Assembly: GCA_022414725.1 (NCBI GenBank)
Contig: CM039464.1
Location: 62,469,213-62,533,212, forward strand
Length of the DNA: 64,000 bases
Direction: 5' to 3'
Origin: Microglena sp. YARC
Taxonomy: Eukaryota; Chlorophyta; Chlorophyceae; Chlamydomonadales; Chlamydomonadaceae
A model generated the notes under the pieces. That model worked only from the letters and a program-made list of their open reading frames with translations. It searched no databases and was not told the DNA's origin. A program made the position numbers and the translations under genes. Position 1 is the stretch's first letter; each line of letters starts with the position of its first letter. Positions 1 through 9,305 of this stretch are shown piece after piece.

Positions 1-1043
1 TCTACTACATTCCCCAACCTCTCCCTGCCCCTCACCCACCCACACCCACACCCACACGAACACAGCCATCCCCACGCAGGGTGGGCCACCCTCAACGCTC
101 CCACGAGAACCTGCGAATGCTTGCATAGCTATCAACCCCACAGAGAAAACCATACCTGCGCGATCGCAAAGCTACAGACCTGAAGCTTGTTCTTCCCGCT
201 CATTGGCCCACTCGGGCCAGTGGTGTTGACCGGAAATCCATTTATCACCGCTGGAGGGTATCATTGAGCAAGATTTGCATAACAGATGCAACAGCTTCTG
301 CTACTGTCGGACGGTAGTCAAAAGTCATCGCAAATCCTGTAGCCACTTGCACAAGTCGGAATCGAAGTCGCTGCCCTTCTGTCCTTCAAAATTTGTTGGT
401 CGTGCGGTAGCATGGCAGCATCAAGAAGCAGGAGGTTGTATATTATCAACCTGAGCGCCATGTTTGGTTTATTTGGCGAGAAAGCAAACGAAGTTGACGA
501 AGGATTGAATTTGTGTTTCAGGCATGGTACTGAAAGCAGAACACGACAGCGAGATAATTGTGGTACGTGAACGTGAAAGGTAGGTCTGTGTAAAGGTCGC
601 AAAGAAGCGAAGGCCATAGGAGAAGCAAAGCAAAGGGCGCAGAAGGTGAGATTCGAAATTTGAACGCATTCCCCGCAGTCGTACAGTACAGCAGGCCGTG
701 TCCGTCGAGTACTACAATTGTCCGTGTACACCCCCTGTGCCCCCCGCCCCCTGCCCCCCTATGACTCGAGGAAACAATTCCTGTATGTTTACATATATAT
801 AGATGTATGTATGTATGCATGTATTTATGTATGTTGATGGCATGTTTGATTGCAAGGTTCTCGTGACTTTTCAAGAGAGACCTACATAATCTTGGGTGCT
901 TGAAACCTTGGTCGGTTGTCTGTGTTGGTTACCTTACATTCAACCTGGAGACCCATGGTGCTGCGTTGATAGGAATATTGTTAGGTGCATATGCCGGTAC
1001 ACCATGGCCAAGTCTTATCAACCGGAGCACTCTAGGATTCACT
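1..1043. other. No supported gene
   Basis: Small open frames overlap on both strands but none has recognisable domains, splice context or compositional bias. There is a short run of ATGT-type repeats near 795-840. I see nothing else here. Confidence 0.5.
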
Positions 1044-1330
1044 CATTTTTGTTACACTCATGTTGCACTGCTCACCATGTTTTGTTACACTCATGTTGCA
1101 CTGCTCACCATGTTTTGTTACACTCATGTTCCACTGCTCACCATGTTTTGTTACACTCATGTTGCACTGCTCACCATGTTTTGTTACACTCATGTTGCAC
1201 TGCTCACCATGTTTTGTTACACTCATGTTGCACTGCTCACCATGTTTTGTTACACTCATGTTGCACTACTCACCATGTTTTGTTACACTCATGTTGCACT
1301 GCTCACCATGTTTTGTTACACTCATGTTGC
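1044..1330. repeat. 33-bp minisatellite, left part
   Basis: About 8.6 tandem copies of a 33-bp unit containing TTTTGTTACACTCATGTTGC and then ACTGCTCACC. Because 33 is a multiple of three, several frames stay open, which explains long repetitive reading frames on both strands. The array stops mid-unit at 1330, where a retrotransposon LTR begins. It resumes at 8275 in exactly the expected register, so this and the right-hand array were one locus of about 23 copies before the insertion. Confidence 0.95.
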
Positions 1331-1654
1331 TATCAGCATGTATAGCGGTGCTCTCACGCGTTTTATGACTTGGTGACTACTTATGTACTCCCTTAGAACT
1401 ATCGGCTCTCCTGAGCCAGCTTCCCGTGGGACTGAGTCATCTTGAGATGACTCAGTGGCAGCTTCCTGTAACCTACGTCTCCGGTCTGATCTGTACCCTG
1501 TTAGGTTCCTGTCTACCGCCTCCTTTCACCACAGGTGCCCCTTTATGGGTCTCCTGTGTCTGTAACGTTATCCTTGTCTCCGTGTATAGATTGGTGCGTC
1601 TGTTCCGCTGCTTTAATCTACTGTCCACTCTACCGGAGTGATTTCAAGCTGATA
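1331..1654 (+). repeat. 5' LTR (324 bp)
   Basis: It begins TATCAGC and ends GCTGATA, a perfect 7-bp terminal inverted repeat, rather than the usual TG...CA. It is identical to the 3' LTR except at position 1470. Promoter and polyadenylation signals are expected in it but I could not place them. Confidence 0.95.
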
Positions 1655-1986
1655 GGTTATTGGGCTCCTCATCACTACCACTGCTTTGATAATGCAACTT
1701 CCGCGAGGGCCTCCTGCCGGCTTTGTGAAACTTACCAAACTTAATGGTGTTTCATGGGCTCGTGGGATCCGCAGTGTCATTGTGAGCAATGGATGCGACC
1801 GAATCCTCCCAACGGGGGTGAAGGTTCCTCTAGATTGGCTAGACGACTGCGCGCCAGCGGCCTCTGCTGCCGGAGAGGAGGGTCCTTCCGCCATCAAGGA
1901 AGTAACCCCCCCCCGATCAATCCTCCAACTTTACGGTTCCTTCTCTCAATGTTCGACGCCTTTCCTCTGATGTTGAGGATGTCCTG
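1655..1986 (+). other. Retrotransposon leader, candidate primer-binding site
   Basis: Untranslated leader between the 5' LTR and gag. A primer-binding site should start with TGG within a few bases of the LTR; the best candidate is TGGGCTCCTC at 1661, six bases after the LTR end. It does not resemble the initiator-tRNA-Met complement used by many Copia elements, so the primer is unknown. Two short upstream frames (from 1686 and 1754) precede gag. The second ends in an overlapping TGATGA with the gag start codon at 1987. Confidence 0.5.
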
Positions 1987-3843
1987 ATGAAGCTGTGTTG
2001 TGTACAGACACAGATCATCCGTTGTGCATCAGACCCGCAGCCTCCTTTCGTCCCTTTCAATTATGATGAAGACTACTCTACTACTACTGATGATGAGGAG
2101 GACTTGAAGAGTGCTACGAGTGCTGACTTCGGTGGCGTGACCCCATCTGCTGCTGCCATTCGTGTCTTTGAGACTTCCGCTGTTTCGCCGGTGTATGAGC
2201 CTCCTGATCAGCAGATGCCTAATCGAGAGCTTTCGCCTGTGTATCAGCCTCAGCCTTCGTCGGCGCCTCCCTTTGAGCCTGTTCCCCCGGCTTACCCGGA
2301 GGTGGCTAAGCCCACTTTCTTGAAGGGCTTTGCTTCTTTTTCCTCTGCATCTGCCCCCATGGAGCGTGGCCTCCCTGGCTACCACACTCGCTCTCGCGAG
2401 GCTGCTGTTTCCTCTGCACGCACCTCTGTTGCTGGTGCCTCCCTGGAACCCCCTCCGCCTCCGCCGGTGGAGCTGCCTCCTGCCCCTGGCCCTCCTCCTA
2501 TGCTGCATACGCGGTCTTGCGCATCTTGGGAGCATCTGCTCACTGGCGGATCTCCTCCGACTTTGAACCTTCGGGACTACCGCCTGATCAACATGGATCG
2601 ACGGGATGGTGAGTCCTTGAACCGCTCTTTGTACGGTCGGATGGATATGCAGGCTACAATGGCAAATGTTAGTGTGAAGCTGAGGCATCGCCGAGTGATG
2701 GCTTTCTCTGAGCTTGGTACCAGGTGTCGTTCTTTTCTTGGTCCAGTCACTTCTGGGATTCTGTATCCCCCAGATCATGGTGTTTCCTTTGGTGGTACGA
2801 GGCGTAGTGATCACGAGAAGCTTGGTTATCAGTTTGTGCGAGTGCCTGTCCCTCTGTGTCCTGTTAGCCCAGATTTCGAGCTGCTTATGAGTGTTGCGAG
2901 GTCCATTCCTGTGATTAGGAACATAGACGACCAGCGCGCTCTTGACGCTGGTCTTGCTGCGGAGTATTTCATGGACATTCGTAGGTCCTTGGCTCCTGTC
3001 CCTTCTGCGATTGGAGCTGGGTCTAATACCCTCATTCATGGTGAGTCTCGGTTTGATCCTGCACTGTTGGGGTTCAGTGCACTGCCTCTCGAACGTCAGG
3101 AGTTCATGTGTTTAACTATGATGCTCGCGAACATGGAGGACGATATGGTCAAGGTATACCAGGACTTTGCCACCCCTCGGGATATCCTTTTGGATATCCG
3201 GAAGACGCAGTCTGATGCCCTTGCCTCTAGAGTCCCTCTCATGCGTATCGAACTTCATAATGCGCACATGGGCCCTTCTGACCGTGTCGATGATTTCTTT
3301 CGCATGGTTCGCAGTCTGTGCACTGACCTCCGCAGTGCTGGACATCCTGTCACTCAGCGCCACGCCATGGAAACCATTGTGAATGGGATCCGTTTGATCC
3401 GATTTGAATCGCTGCGGATCCAGTACGGTATGATGTTGGCTAACAGACAGACTGTAGATTACTGGTCTTGTCTGGAGGCATATCGGTCTCTCGACATTTT
3501 GAACATTGCTCTCCCCAGGTCCGACTCCAGGCATCCTGGTTGGTCCCGGGACGCTCCCCAGGTTCCTGCCAATGCTGCGTTTCAGCGTGGGCAGGGATCT
3601 GGTTCTCAGGGTTCTGGTTCCAACAAGCGACGTCTGGATTGCACTTGGGGCCCATGCCTCAGCAAGACGACCCACTCGGAGGATCGCTGTTTCACGAAGC
3701 ATCCGCACCTGCGTAAGACCAAGCCTGGTGCACCGGTTACCAATCCGGTGCCCATGGCCTTGGCCCTTCCAGGTGTGCTTACTCCGCGGCAGCTGGCCTC
3801 CTTGCAGGCTCAGATTGATGGGTATGCTTTGGACAAGAAATAG
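1987..3843 (+). CDS. Gag polyprotein of the Copia element
   Basis: 618 codons. The N-terminal third is acidic and then Pro/Ser-rich. The middle (about residues 370-500) has the alpha-helical pattern of plant-type Copia gag, including YQDFATPRDILLDIRKTQSD and a DRVDDFFRMVRSLCTDLRSA stretch. Near the C-terminus (about residues 548-563) is a zinc-knuckle-like CX4CX5HX4C, a spacing variant of the canonical CX2CX4HX4C that binds packaged RNA. The frame ends at a single TAG (3841-3843), and the same frame then continues directly into protease. The ATG at 1987 is the first in frame after the leader; a non-ATG or upstream start cannot be excluded. Expected role: capsid formation and RNA binding in the cytoplasmic virus-like particle. 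Confidence 0.85.
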   Translation: MKLCCVQTQIIRCASDPQPPFVPFNYDEDYSTTTDDEEDLKSATSADFGGVTPSAAAIRVFETSAVSPVYEPPDQQMPNRELSPVYQPQPSSAPPFEPVPPAYPEVAKPTFLKGFASFSSASAPMERGLPGYHTRSREAAVSSARTSVAGASLEPPPPPPVELPPAPGPPPMLHTRSCASWEHLLTGGSPPTLNLRDYRLINMDRRDGESLNRSLYGRMDMQATMANVSVKLRHRRVMAFSELGTRCRSFLGPVTSGILYPPDHGVSFGGTRRSDHEKLGYQFVRVPVPLCPVSPDFELLMSVARSIPVIRNIDDQRALDAGLAAEYFMDIRRSLAPVPSAIGAGSNTLIHGESRFDPALLGFSALPLERQEFMCLTMMLANMEDDMVKVYQDFATPRDILLDIRKTQSDALASRVPLMRIELHNAHMGPSDRVDDFFRMVRSLCTDLRSAGHPVTQRHAMETIVNGIRLIRFESLRIQYGMMLANRQTVDYWSCLEAYRSLDILNIALPRSDSRHPGWSRDAPQVPANAAFQRGQGSGSQGSGSNKRRLDCTWGPCLSKTTHSEDRCFTKHPHLRKTKPGAPVTNPVPMALALPGVLTPRQLASLQAQIDGYALDKK

Positions 3844-5349
3844 GAGGTACGCTCTGTCCTTTTCTCTTGCACTGCGAAATTTTCAAATGTCTGCAGCCCG
3901 AGCCTGTCTGAGGGTGTCTGGCATGTTGATTCTGGAGCTGGGATGTCAATCACAGGTGATATGTCTTTGTTCACTGTGTTTCATGCTTCTGAGACTGGGC
4001 CAGCAGTTAAATTTGGTGATGGTGTGGTTCAACGGTCTGTGGGTCAGGGTTCTATTGTGTTAGGTAGTGATTGGTTACCAACACCAATCACTTTAACCAA
4101 TGTTCTCTACATCCCACACTGTCCGGTGAACCTCATGTCAGTAAATGCTGTTGCCCATGCTCACAACTGCAAGATTTCTTTTGATAGTCTTAGTTGTACT
4201 GCCACACAGGGCTCTTCTGTTCTGTGGTCTTTCCCTGCCTCCAGTGATGGTGTGTACAAGTTTGCATGTAGGCCTTGTCACACCCCTCGTGGCCGTTTGT
4301 ATGGTGCTGAAGATTATCCAGCTTTTGCTCTTGATGTTGATGAGGATGGTGGAGTTGTGATCCCTACCACTCCTGAATGGTTGTGGCATAGGCGGCTGGG
4401 TCACCCTGGCTATGATGCCATGCACAACCTTGTAAGGAAGGGTTTGGTTCAGAACTTACCCCTCACTCTCCAACAGGTGCAAAGACTGTCTAAGATCCCA
4501 TGTGATGCTTGTCAGAAGGCAAAGGGAAAACGTATCCCTTTTCCTAAAGAAAGCAAAACTAGGATCCGTGCCCCATTACAACGCCTTCACTTGGACATCA
4601 TGGGGGCATTTAATATTAGGGGCTTGCGTGGGGAGTTTTATGTTCTGTGTCTCACTGACCAATACTCTGGCTATGCTGAGGTCTTGTGCTTGAGAACCAG
4701 GGATGAAGCTCCCTTAGCAGTTCAAACTACCATCCTCAGATGGATGACTCAGCTGCATGGATTTGTTTTCAAGTGTCTTAGGTCTGACAGGGCTAAGGAA
4801 TTTATAGTGAAGTGGTTCGAGGATTAGTTAGAATCGGTTGGTGCTGTGCATGAATTGTCCATGGCTTACACTGCTCAGCAGAATGCGACTGTGGAACGGT
4901 ACAATGGGGTCCTTCAGAACGTAGCTAGGAGCATTCACTTGGAGTCTAAGCTCACTAAGTCCTTCTGGCCCTATGCCTTCCTCGCCGCGTGTTACCTACG
5001 CAACCGGCTGCCTAATCAGGGTGACAAGACTCCTTATGAGTTGTTCTTTGGGGTTCTACCTGATGTATCGTTATTGCGCGTGTTCGGGTGCCCATGCTAT
5101 GTTACCTTAGTGAATGGGAAGAAGCGCAATAAGCTTGACGAAAGGGCGTTATCTGGTAGACTGGTTGGGTATTCTCTGGTGAGTAAGGGTTATTTTGTTT
5201 GGGTTCCGAAGTTGCGCCAGGTGGTAGAGAGTCGTGATGTGCTCTTCTATGAACAGTTTAGCTATAACTGTATCCCTGGGCTCTTTCCCTATGATGGATC
5301 TCAGTATTTTTCTCGCACCCCTGCCGCTATCATCGGTAAAAGTGCTTGA
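3844..5349 (+). pseudogene. Protease-integrase part of Copia pol, interrupted by TAG
   Basis: Same frame as gag. Protease is marked by the aspartic-protease motif VDSGAG (Asp codon at 3928-3930). The first downstream ATG (3943) lies after that motif, so independent initiation there would lose the catalytic residue. Next comes the integrase zinc region (HX4H in WHRRLGHPGY, then CDACQ), then core acidic residues in HLDIMG and LRSDRAKEF. An in-frame TAG at 4825-4827 follows. The third catalytic residue (Glu in NATVERYNG) lies beyond it in the same frame, which ends at TGA 5347-5349. LRSDRAKEF replaces the usual SDNGGEF, an unusual core sequence. As it stands the integrase cannot be made whole without suppression of the TAG. 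Confidence 0.85.
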
Positions 5350-7555
5350 TACTACTGACAATGTCCTGGGCCCTTTACCAACCCCGATTGTTGACCGCTT
5401 TACTGGTCATGGGATGACGATGCGTCCCAGGCCAGGTAATGATGGTGCTGTATCGCGTGCGGCGGCATTGGGCCAGGGGGAGTCTGATGTTCCTTCAAGC
5501 TCTAATTTATTCGAATCTCAGGGGGTCGCCGGGCCTTCCTCTGCGCCACGTTTCGTCGGTGAAGTCGTAGGATTAGGACAGCCTCGGGTCATAGTGGAAC
5601 CTAGTACAGGTCCACTGCCCACTAGTCGCCACCCCCCGTCCACCTATTCGGATAGCTCGCGGGAGTTGTTGATCACTTCACCCCCTGCTATACCTGGTGG
5701 TTTATACCGGACCAGGCATTGCGACGATGTGGCCGTCACAGATGATGTGAGTGATGACCTCGAACACTGGTCCGGGTCAGATACTGCGTATGGCTGGGGT
5801 GTTCCAGTGTACCCAGGCTTCGACGATTTAGAGGCAAAGGAGGCCGGCCTTGTTCAACCACGCATGAGTGCTGCGCTTGGGGCTTTATTACCGGTTACTG
5901 CTGATACTGCTGATATCCCCGCTGCCCATGTACAAGTACACTGCTTGTACGTGGGGGCTTTTATTTCTACCTCTACTGAACTCTTTTATAAAGCTGCAAT
6001 GTTACCTACCAACCCTGACAGAGATCTCTGGCTGCAGGCTATGAAGGATGAGATGGCCTCCCTCCATGCTCATGGCACTTGGGTCCTCACTCCACAGCCT
6101 CCTAGGCAGAGGATTCTATCTGGCAGATGGTTATTTGTCAAGAAACATGGGGCTGATGGTTCTTTGCGTTTTAAAGCTCGTTTTGTAGTTCGTGGTTTTC
6201 TGCAACGTCCTGGGCTGGACTACCATGATGTATATGCCCCCGTCTCCTCTAAAGCAGGTCTTCGTGTGCTCCTTGCTGCCATCACTCATAGGAAGATGTT
6301 TGTGAGGCAGCTGGACATCAAGACTGCATTCTTGAATGCCAAGCTGGAACCTGGTCTGGACCTGTTCTGTTACCAGCCTGAGGGCTTTCATGAACTTGGT
6401 CCTGACAATGTTCCCCTTGTGTGCAAGCTGATTAAATCTCTTTATGGTTTGAAGCAGGCACCCAGGGCTTGGAGCAAAGATGTAAAGCAGGTTTTGGTTG
6501 CCCACGGTTTTACCATGTGCAAAGCTGAACCTGCTCTGTATTTCAGGAGGGATTCTACTGGTGGGTGGAGCTATGTCCTGACCTATGTGGATGACTTTAT
6601 CTGTGCTTTTAGTGAGCTGCATAGGTATGCCTTGCTGATCAAGGCTATGGAAGCAGCTGGGTGGGAAGTCAAGGAAATGGGTGTACCTGTCCAGTTCCTT
6701 TCATTGGACATGACTTGTACACTTGATTCTGACGGCAGGTGTGTTAAGATCGACCTCTCCCAGCACTCCTACATTGTTGAGCTGGTGGAGCAGTTTGGTC
6801 TCACTGCTGCTACCAAGCCCAAGTTTTCAGTTCCCATGTCCAAGTGCACTGTCACTGATCCTCCTGTAGAACCTCTGGCCTCTAATAGCCAGTACCTCTC
6901 TCTTGTGGGGGCTTTGCTGTACCTGGCTACCTGCACAAGGCCTGATATTTCTTTTGCTGTGAGCTACCTGTCCAGGTTTTCTGCTCAACCCACTGCCCCC
7001 CTGTGGGCTGCAGCCAAGCGCTTGCTTTTGTATTTGAGAGAACATTCCCATCTGGGCCTCACTTACACTCACAGCCCTGGTTTCTCTTTTACTGTCTTTA
7101 GTGACTCATCCTTTGCTGATGATGGGTCTGACAGGAGATCTCAGACTGGCTATGCTGTGCTTGCTGGAGGCTGCCTTGTGAACTGGATGAGCAAAAGGCA
7201 ACCCACTGTTGCTGTTAGCTCCAGTGAGGCTGAGTATCAGGCCCTGTCTCAGACTGCCAGGGAGGTGCAATGGTTGAAAAGGTTGAGAATTGATCTAGGG
7301 CTGCTTTGTGACCTGGTCACCATTCAGGGTGACAACTTGGGGTCCTTGAGCTGGGCCAATGACTGTCAGCTGCTCCCTCTCAACAAGCACATTGATGTCA
7401 TCCATCACTATATCCAGGAGCTGGTGGAGGATGGCCAGGTGGATGTTGCCTATGTTAACACTAAGGACAACTGTGCTGACCCCTTCACCAAGCCCCTTGA
7501 TCCTATGGTGTTCTGGCGTTTCATTCGCATGTTTGGAATGACTGCTTCTCCTTAA
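5234..7555 (+). CDS. Copia reverse transcriptase-RNase H
   Basis: The frame is +1 relative to integrase; the authentic coding probably switches near 5335, where the integrase frame ends, so the nominal ATG at 5234 is unlikely to be the real start. Residues about 35-255 are a poorly conserved Ser/Pro/Asp-rich linker. From about residue 262 the Copia RT domain (RVT_2 type) is clear: RWLFVKKHGADGSLRFKAR, LDIKTAFLNAKLE, SLYGLKQAPRAW, and the catalytic YVDD at about residues 451-454. RNase H follows from about residue 615 with DSSFADD, SSSEAEYQAL and the Copia signature KHIDVIHHYIQE. The protein copies element RNA into DNA in the particle. The domain is full length with no internal stop. Confidence 0.92.
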   Translation: MMCSSMNSLAITVSLGSFPMMDLSIFLAPLPLSSVKVLDTTDNVLGPLPTPIVDRFTGHGMTMRPRPGNDGAVSRAAALGQGESDVPSSSNLFESQGVAGPSSAPRFVGEVVGLGQPRVIVEPSTGPLPTSRHPPSTYSDSSRELLITSPPAIPGGLYRTRHCDDVAVTDDVSDDLEHWSGSDTAYGWGVPVYPGFDDLEAKEAGLVQPRMSAALGALLPVTADTADIPAAHVQVHCLYVGAFISTSTELFYKAAMLPTNPDRDLWLQAMKDEMASLHAHGTWVLTPQPPRQRILSGRWLFVKKHGADGSLRFKARFVVRGFLQRPGLDYHDVYAPVSSKAGLRVLLAAITHRKMFVRQLDIKTAFLNAKLEPGLDLFCYQPEGFHELGPDNVPLVCKLIKSLYGLKQAPRAWSKDVKQVLVAHGFTMCKAEPALYFRRDSTGGWSYVLTYVDDFICAFSELHRYALLIKAMEAAGWEVKEMGVPVQFLSLDMTCTLDSDGRCVKIDLSQHSYIVELVEQFGLTAATKPKFSVPMSKCTVTDPPVEPLASNSQYLSLVGALLYLATCTRPDISFAVSYLSRFSAQPTAPLWAAAKRLLLYLREHSHLGLTYTHSPGFSFTVFSDSSFADDGSDRRSQTGYAVLAGGCLVNWMSKRQPTVAVSSSEAEYQALSQTAREVQWLKRLRIDLGLLCDLVTIQGDNLGSLSWANDCQLLPLNKHIDVIHHYIQELVEDGQVDVAYVNTKDNCADPFTKPLDPMVFWRFIRMFGMTASP

Positions 7556-7945
7556 ACCAATTTTTTTGGTTACATGTATTCTAGAATTTTGGTTACATGT
7601 ATTCTGGAATTTTTGGTTACATTTTAGGGTTTCTTTGGTTACATTTAGAGTTTCTTTAAGTCATCATTGATTGGCATTAGGTTCCTATTCCCGGATCGGG
7701 TTTTCTATACCGTTGTTACCCGACTTTGATATTTAGTTGTCCTCTTATATCCACTTGGCAAATTTTGGTTCTTTGCCTTGCTTCATACCTTCCCTTACAC
7801 CCTTCGGGTTTCATTTGAAGTTTCTCTCGATTTTTTTTTTCGGAGTTCTTTGATTTTTTTTTTTTAATTTGTTACATATAGTTCTATGTCACCAGTGCCA
7901 TAGGTGGAGTAGTACTATTGTATGTCACCTGTGTCATAGGTGGAG
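7556..7945 (+). other. Retrotransposon 3' untranslated region and polypurine tract
   Basis: T-rich, with repeats of TTGGTTACATGTATTCT and several T-runs. Just before the 3' LTR, a segment of about 26 bp ending CATAGGTGGAGTA occurs twice (about 7888-7913 and 7921-7947). The copy abutting the LTR ends AGGTGGAG, the likely polypurine tract for plus-strand priming. The duplicated copy may be a spare or ancestral tract. Confidence 0.6.
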
Positions 7946-8269
7946 TATCAGCATGTATAGCGGTGCTCTCACGCGTTTTATGACTTGGTGACTACTTATG
8001 TACTCCCTTAGAACTATCGGCTCTCCTGAGCCAGCTTCCCGTGGGACTGAGTCATCTTGAGATGACTCAGTGGCAGCTTCCTGTCACCTACGTCTCCGGT
8101 CTGATCTGTACCCTGTTAGGTTCCTGTCTACCGCCTCCTTTCACCACAGGTGCCCCTTTATGGGTCTCCTGTGTCTGTAACGTTATCCTTGTCTCCGTGT
8201 ATAGATTGGTGCGTCTGTTCCGCTGCTTTAATCTACTGTCCACTCTACCGGAGTGATTTCAAGCTGATA
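7946..8269 (+). repeat. 3' LTR (324 bp)
   Basis: Same length as the 5' LTR with one mismatch, with the same TATCAGC...GCTGATA termini. It is followed by GTTGA (target duplication) and then the resumed 33-bp minisatellite. Confidence 0.95.
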
Positions 8270-8274
8270 GTTGA

Positions 8275-8756
8275 ACTGCTCACCATGTTTTGTTACACTC
8301 ATGTTGCACTGCTCACCATGTTTTGTTACACTCATGTTGCACTGCTCACTATGTTTTGTTAAACTCATGTTGCACTGCTCACCATGTTTTGTTACACTCA
8401 TGTTGCACTGCTCACCATGTTTTGTTACACTCATGTTGCACTGCTCACCATGTTTTGTTACACTCATGTTGCACTGCTCACTATGTTTTGTTACACTCAT
8501 GTTGCACTGCTCACCATGTTTTGTTACACTCATGTTGCACTGCTCACCATGTTTTGTTACACTCATGTTGCATTGCTCACCATGTTTTGTTACACTCATG
8601 TTGCACTGCTCACCATGTTTTGTTACACTCATGTTGCACTGCTCACCATGTTTTGTTACACTCATGTTGCACTGCTCACCATGTTTTGTTACACTCATGT
8701 TGCACTGCTCACCATCTTTTGTTACACTCATGTTGCACTACTCACCATGTTTTGTT
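8275..8756. repeat. 33-bp minisatellite, right part
   Basis: About 14.5 further copies of the same 33-bp unit as at 1044-1330, with sporadic single-base variants. It continues the array interrupted by the retrotransposon. Confidence 0.95.
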
Positions 8757-9179
8757 CTGCCTATTCACTGTATGTATATGGAATCAATGATTGGTTATGC
8801 TTGCATTTGTGAGTGCATTGGTATTTGCATGTTGCATTGGCATCAACCCAAGGGCGCATGGGACATTATCTGTTGATGAGCCTGTAGACAACACAAGTGA
8901 CTCTCATTGACATGAGCACCTTGGGCGCAGACCTGCTTTGGGGATTCTGCGTGTTGCACTGCCTGATATTGCCTGCAACTTGCCTGTTAAATGTATTCTG
9001 CGTGTTGCAGCCCAGGCCCAATAGGCTGTAGGGACTTAGTTAAGGTATGTCCCCTCTGTCCCCAACCAATCAAGACCTATGGCACAAACCACCAGACGGT
9101 AACCAGACCGCTACCAAACATTTTTCAGATCACTACTAAACTATTACCAACCCATTACCAACCCATTGCTCTCTCACAG
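8757..9179. other. Intron-like sequence upstream of first visible exon
   Basis: No coding signal. It ends in a pyrimidine-containing tract and CTCACAG, a plausible acceptor for the exon at 9180. The stretch near 8990-9040 weakly resembles the CAGTCCAGGGGTAG dispersed family. Confidence 0.4.
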
Positions 9180-9305
9180 GATACCGCGGACACAGGATTG
9201 TTGGGCACAGGATTACAAACGCTGGTTGACCAAGCTGTCGCCAATGGCTTGTCTGGTATTGTCAATGAAGTTGAAACCTCCCCTGGCACCGAATTTGCAG
9301 ATCAG
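9180..9305 (+). CDS. Plus-strand gene, visible exon A
   Basis: 126 bp, phase 0 at both ends. The acceptor is CTCACAG and the donor CAG|GTACAG. It encodes a 42-residue segment containing LVDQAVANGLSGIVNEVE. The end of this exon is partly duplicated at 9431-9473. Confidence 0.65.

Larger units (their letters stand above)
1331..8269 (+). mobile_element. Copia-type LTR retrotransposon, complete insertion
   Basis: A 6,939-bp element with two 324-bp LTRs that differ at one base (A at 1470, C at 8085). It is flanked by a 5-bp target-site duplication, GTTGC at 1326-1330 and GTTGA at 8270-8274, with one mismatch. Removing the element restores the register of the 33-bp minisatellite. Internal order is gag, protease, integrase, reverse transcriptase, RNase H; integrase before RT is diagnostic of Copia (Ty1 order). 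The near-identical LTRs imply a recent insertion. This copy has two in-frame TAG codons (3841, 4825) and a frame change near 5335-5349, so it either uses recoding or is no longer autonomous. Confidence 0.95.

Noticed and set aside
1032..1376. Long overlapping frames on both strands (33-bp repeats)
   Set aside because: They are the open frames of a tandem repeat with a unit divisible by three; no non-repeat coding sequence, and an LTR interrupts the array.
2029..3039. 336-codon minus-strand frame within gag
   Set aside because: Shadow of gag; no motifs and opposite to the element's orientation.
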